Positions 44,454-47,359 of a stretch of 47,359 bases of DNA are shown here, one piece after another. The notes beneath the pieces are model-generated. The model saw only the letters and a list, made by a program, of their open reading frames with translations, was not told where the DNA came from and did not search any database. Within the stretch, counting starts at the first letter, position 1. Each line of letters opens with the position of its first letter. The DNA is taken from assembly GCA_018060885.1 (NCBI GenBank), contig JAGOVF010000008.1:1-47359 (forward strand). Reading direction: 5' to 3'. The translations under genes and the position numbers were made by a program. The DNA is from Oligoflexales bacterium. GTDB lineage: Bacteria; Bdellovibrionota_B; Oligoflexia; Oligoflexales; JAGOVF01.

Positions 44454-44967
44454 TAGATTTTTTACATTATTATTCATGTTTGGAGCTGCTGTGCTTGGAC
44501 TTAACCTTTTCGCTAAAAACAAAATCAACAATATGACAGCGGAAAAGTTGGCAAAAATTAAAAGCCTTACGCCCCTTCAATACAAAGTTACTCAAGACAG
44601 CGGAACAGAACCACCTTTTAAAAACGAATATTGGGACAATAAGCGAGAAGGCATTTATGTCGATATTGTGAGTGGGGAAGTTCTCTTCAGCTCAAAAGAT
44701 AAATTTGATTCAGGGACTGGCTGGCCAAGCTTTACTCAAGCTCTTGAAACAGAGAATATCGTCGAAGTTAAAGATTCAAAATTCTTTATGACGCGCATAG
44801 AAATTCGCAGCAAAAAGGGGGATTCTCACCTCGGTCATGTTTTCGATGATGGACCAGCTCCAACAGGCAAACGCTATTGCATGAATTCGGCCGCCATGCG
44901 CTTTATTCCGAAAGAAGAACTTGCATCTGCCGGATATGAAAAATATTTAAAATCATTTCAGCCTTAG
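44425..44967 (+). CDS. msrB: Membrane-anchored methionine sulfoxide reductase B
   Basis: 180 residues; the ATG at 44425 overlaps the HPF gene, and an ATG at 44440 is an alternative. An N-terminal helix (about 10-30) anchors or exports it. The MsrB core contains [18 protein letters not shown] and [20 protein letters not shown], with the catalytic Cys152. All four zinc Cys that most MsrB proteins place in two CxxC pairs are absent, replaced by VDIVSG and RSKKGDSH. It reduces methionine-R-sulfoxide, probably in the periplasm. The electron donor is not evident. Confidence 0.9.
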   Translation: MRPLPMKTSSRFFTLLFMFGAAVLGLNLFAKNKINNMTAEKLAKIKSLTPLQYKVTQDSGTEPPFKNEYWDNKREGIYVDIVSGEVLFSSKDKFDSGTGWPSFTQALETENIVEVKDSKFFMTRIEIRSKKGDSHLGHVFDDGPAPTGKRYCMNSAAMRFIPKEELASAGYEKYLKSFQP

Positions 44968-44993
44968 ATTATTTGGAAAATAAAATACCAAAT

Positions 44994-45761
44994 TCAAATA
45001 ATTCCAAGAATCAGAGCTGCTCCAATTAGCATTAAACTTATCCCGACAATTTTTTGAAGCGATGCTAAAGTAATTTTCTCCAAATAACGATTGCCTAAAA
45101 ATGAACCCGCAAATGCTAAAAAGATAGCAAGCGAAATGACTTCGATATGGCTAAGAATAAAACTTCGATCAAACTGAGATAAATACGTTGGAATCCGAAC
45201 CATATCTATCATGCAGGCAATGACAACCCCTGTTGCAATAAACGAATTTTTTTACATGCCGCTGCGTAGCAAAAACATACTACGCAGAGCACCCTGGTGC
45301 CCTGAAATTCCGCCAAAAAAGCCGCTTAAAAAGCCGCCGATTGGTAGAAAACGCGCGGAAAAACTTATAGTTTTAGTTTGCGGCAAATAATCTAGAGAAG
45401 TAAAAAAAATTATTAAGGCACCAACGATCACCTTAAAAGGTTCAATTTTATATTCGTTCACTCCTATATAATAAGAGAGTAACTCTGGCATTTTGGAAAC
45501 ACTCCCCATTATCCAGGCTCCGACCCAGGCGGCAATGATTGCAGGAATTCCAAAACGGAAAATTATTTTATAGTCCGCATCTTTTTTAACTAAAAAATAT
45601 TTAAATAAATTATTAGAAAGGTGAACAATACCAGTCAGTGCTATTGAAATATCAAGAGGGAAGACCAAAGCAAATGCCGGTAAAAGTATTGTCCCCAAGC
45701 CAAAGCCAGAAAAAAAAGTCAGAACCGAACCCAGAAAAGCCAATAAGCAGATCAATAACAT
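44994..45761 (-). pseudogene. TauE/SafE-type membrane permease interrupted by an in-frame TAA
   Basis: The minus strand reads a TauE/SafE (sulfite exporter/DUF81-like) protein of about 256 codons with many membrane helices (for example LAFLGSVLTFFSGFGLGTILL and SLAIFLAFAGSFLGNRYL). A single TAA at 45252-45254 splits it: the first part ends in LFLLRSGM, and the second resumes in the same frame with KNSFIATGVVIACMIDM, the expected continuation of the family's 'LR-G' loop. A one-base change from a serine TCA to TAA explains it; a frameshift is not required. It may be a pseudogene, a sequencing error or a readthrough gene. The function was anion or sulfur-compound export. Confidence 0.75.
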
Positions 45762-45769
45762 ACAATTAT

Positions 45770-47359
45770 TTAACCTATAAAATGGGGTAGGGGTCGTGGC
45801 ACATGCGACTCTAAAAATCCGCGATAACTGTGAAGCGCAAAAACATACGCCGTCAATTTTTCCATGTTCGTTATTATCGAACAGTTGTAATTAATTGCAG
45901 TTTGTCGAATTTTTGCACCATGAGATAGTTCGTTTTTTTGCAAATTTTTAGGAATATTAATAACGAAGTCTACCAAGCCTGCCCGAATTGCATGCAGCAC
46001 ATCTTTTTCACCTTGACCAGGCCAACTTAAGGCTGTCACTGACACTCCGTGGTCTGCAAGATATTGAGCCGTACCTTCAGTAGCATACAAAGGCAGGCCT
46101 AAATCTTGAAATATTCTTGCCGATTGCAGAAATTTAATTTTTTCATGTTCTGGCCCAGCGCTTACAAGTATTCCTTTTTTAGGTGGACGAAGGTATGACG
46201 CCTGCATCGCGAGCAGCAAAGCTTCTTCCAAGTCAGTGCCAATACAGCCAACCTCACCCGTAGAAGCCATTTCAACCCCCAAAATGGGGTCGACACCAGG
46301 TAAGCGCGTAAAGCTAAACATTGCTGCTTTGACACCCACATGCGGCAGATCATCTTCTTTGATATAGCGCATAACTGGCGTTTGTCCCAGCATGATAGAT
46401 GTTGCAGCTTCAGCGAAATTTTGTCCCACAACTTTTGAGATAAATGGAAACGTACGTGCCGCCCTAGCATTGCATTCGATGACTCGAATGTGATTTTGTT
46501 TCGCTAAAAACTGTATATTAAAGGGACCGTTTAGCTTAAGTTCGCTTGCAATTGCTTTCGTTGCTTTGCGAATGCGCCTAACTGTCTCAACATATAATTT
46601 TTGTGCAGGGACAACCATAGTTGCATCACCAGAGTGTACCCCTGCATTTTCGATGTGTTCACTGACTATCATAGATAGAATTTTGCCGTTTTGCGCTAAA
46701 CCATCAACTTCGATTTCTCTAGCTCCAATAATAAATTCAGAAACAACAACCGGATGGTCGCGCGAAATTTGTTCTGCTATATCTAAAAAACTTGTCAATG
46801 ATTGCGCATCGTATGCCACACGCATAGCAGCTCCTGACAGCACATAACTAGGCCTTACAAGAACAGGAAAGCCGACGTCATCACAAAAGCGGACGATATC
46901 AGACCTATCAGTCGCAGATATCCAACGCGGTTGGTCAACACCAATTCTATCTAAAAGTTTGGAGAACTTATAACGATCTTCGGCGTGATCTATACTAAAT
47001 ACTGAATGCCCAAGCAGCTTAAGCCCAGCCTCTGACAGCGGTAGCGCAAGTTTATTTGGAGTTTGACCACCCATAGATGCGATGACACCATCTGGATTTT
47101 CAATATCACAAATATCAAGAATGCGCTCAAGACTTAGTTCTTCGAAGTAAAGCTTGTCTGAGCTGTTGTAGTCTGTTGATACTGTTTCTGGATTGCAATT
47201 TATTATAATACTGTTCCAGTTTGATTTTTGCAGAGTTTCACTGCAGCTAACTGCACACCAATCAAATTCGACGCTAGTCCCGATTCTATAAGCTCCACAA
47301 CCAAGTATAACCGCCGTTTTGGGATGCTTTAAATTCTGCAATGGATCATGAAACTGGCC
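45770..47359 (-). CDS. carB: Carbamoyl-phosphate synthase large chain, C-terminal half, CAD-like (5' end outside window)
   Basis: 530 codons are open from the window edge to the stop at 45770. They correspond to the second synthase half: linker, ATP-grasp domain (about 20-395) and the allosteric MGS-like domain (about 400-530). The sequence is closer to the eukaryotic CAD/CPS II pattern than to E. coli CarB: YRIGTSVEFDWCAV against CAD's YRIGSSVEFDWCAV, VLVRPSYVLSGAAMRVAYD, SEHIENAGVHSGDAT, and IECNARAARTFPFISK. The complete protein should be about 1060 residues. It supplies carbamoyl phosphate for pyrimidines and arginine. It lies 8 bases upstream of the interrupted TauE gene. Confidence 0.92.
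   Translation of the reverse strand, partial: GQFHDPLQNLKHPKTAVILGCGAYRIGTSVEFDWCAVSCSETLQKSNWNSIIINCNPETVSTDYNSSDKLYFEELSLERILDICDIENPDGVIASMGGQTPNKLALPLSEAGLKLLGHSVFSIDHAEDRYKFSKLLDRIGVDQPRWISATDRSDIVRFCDDVGFPVLVRPSYVLSGAAMRVAYDAQSLTSFLDIAEQISRDHPVVVSEFIIGAREIEVDGLAQNGKILSMIVSEHIENAGVHSGDATMVVPAQKLYVETVRRIRKATKAIASELKLNGPFNIQFLAKQNHIRVIECNARAARTFPFISKVVGQNFAEAATSIMLGQTPVMRYIKEDDLPHVGVKAAMFSFTRLPGVDPILGVEMASTGEVGCIGTDLEEALLLAMQASYLRPPKKGILVSAGPEHEKIKFLQSARIFQDLGLPLYATEGTAQYLADHGVSVTALSWPGQGEKDVLHAIRAGLVDFVINIPKNLQKNELSHGAKIRQTAINYNCSIITNMEKLTAYVFALHSYRGFLESHVPRPLPHFIG

Noticed and set aside
44994..45761. Frameshift in the TauE/SafE gene at the A-rich run
   Set aside because: Both halves are in the same frame, so a single in-frame stop explains the break; a net frameshift would put them out of register.
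1..47359. Prophage, insertion sequence, integron, tRNA or rRNA
   Set aside because: No transposase, integrase, structural phage gene or cloverleaf-like sequence was recognised on either strand.

Overview
The window is about 47 kb of gene-dense, AT-rich DNA from a free-living Gram-negative bacterium. It carries lipid A/LPS core genes (a LpxH-like hydrolase, a heptosyltransferase-like GT9 enzyme, WaaA), flagellar genes (flgD, fliK), a diaminopimelate epimerase and many predicted lipoproteins. Chemotaxis-style signalling, PilZ and PEGA proteins, several von Willebrand A lipoproteins and an XPB/Bax1-type pair would fit Bdellovibrionota/Oligoflexia or a neighbouring deltaproteobacterial lineage. 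That placement is an inference from gene content, not a sequence match. TTG and GTG starts behind clear Shine-Dalgarno sites are common. I see no rRNA, tRNA, prophage, IS element or CRISPR array.

Layout. 1-4.6 kb: a signalling island, with a CheX-like phosphatase, a CheY-like receiver and a membrane kinase carrying HPt and CheA-type ATPase domains on the minus strand, and a divergent PAS-SpoIIE phosphatase. 4.6-7.4 kb: an isolated 18-codon ORF with a strong ribosome site, a LpxH-like hydrolase, a small exported protein and a monohaem cytochrome c. 7.6-15.5 kb: a plus-strand housekeeping run, acpP, rpiB, glyA, nrdR, ribE, ribBA, ribH, nusB, an unknown gene, dapF and an acyltransferase, ending in a repeat-rich hairpin block. 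15.8-24.5 kb: a seven-gene minus-strand envelope operon (membrane protein, SH3 lipoprotein, small lipoprotein, 979-residue PEGA lipoprotein, TolB-like propeller, peptide-binding protein, receiver-PilZ protein). 24.7-28.8 kb: GT9, waaA and rng. 28.9-32.9 kb: a lipoprotein, then flgD and fliK on the minus strand. 33.2-35.7 kb: an XPB-like helicase and a DUF790/Bax1-like nuclease, overlapping. 35.8-42.2 kb: secreted proteins and lipoproteins, two with vWA/MIDAS domains. 42.5-45.0 kb: hppD, a cytochrome c'-like gene, an HPF/RaiA protein and msrB. 45.0-47.4 kb: a TauE/SafE gene interrupted by an in-frame stop, and the C-terminal half of a eukaryote-like carB.

How the parts fit. The housekeeping run supplies lipid, riboflavin, one-carbon and peptidoglycan precursors. 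The best candidate for an undescribed system is the 15.8-24.5 kb envelope operon: it joins several lipoproteins, an orphan substrate-binding protein and a probable c-di-GMP receptor, and I do not recognise the assembly as a known pathway. The helicase-nuclease pair, the 18-codon ORF, the CAD-like carB and the interrupted TauE gene are the next most interesting items.
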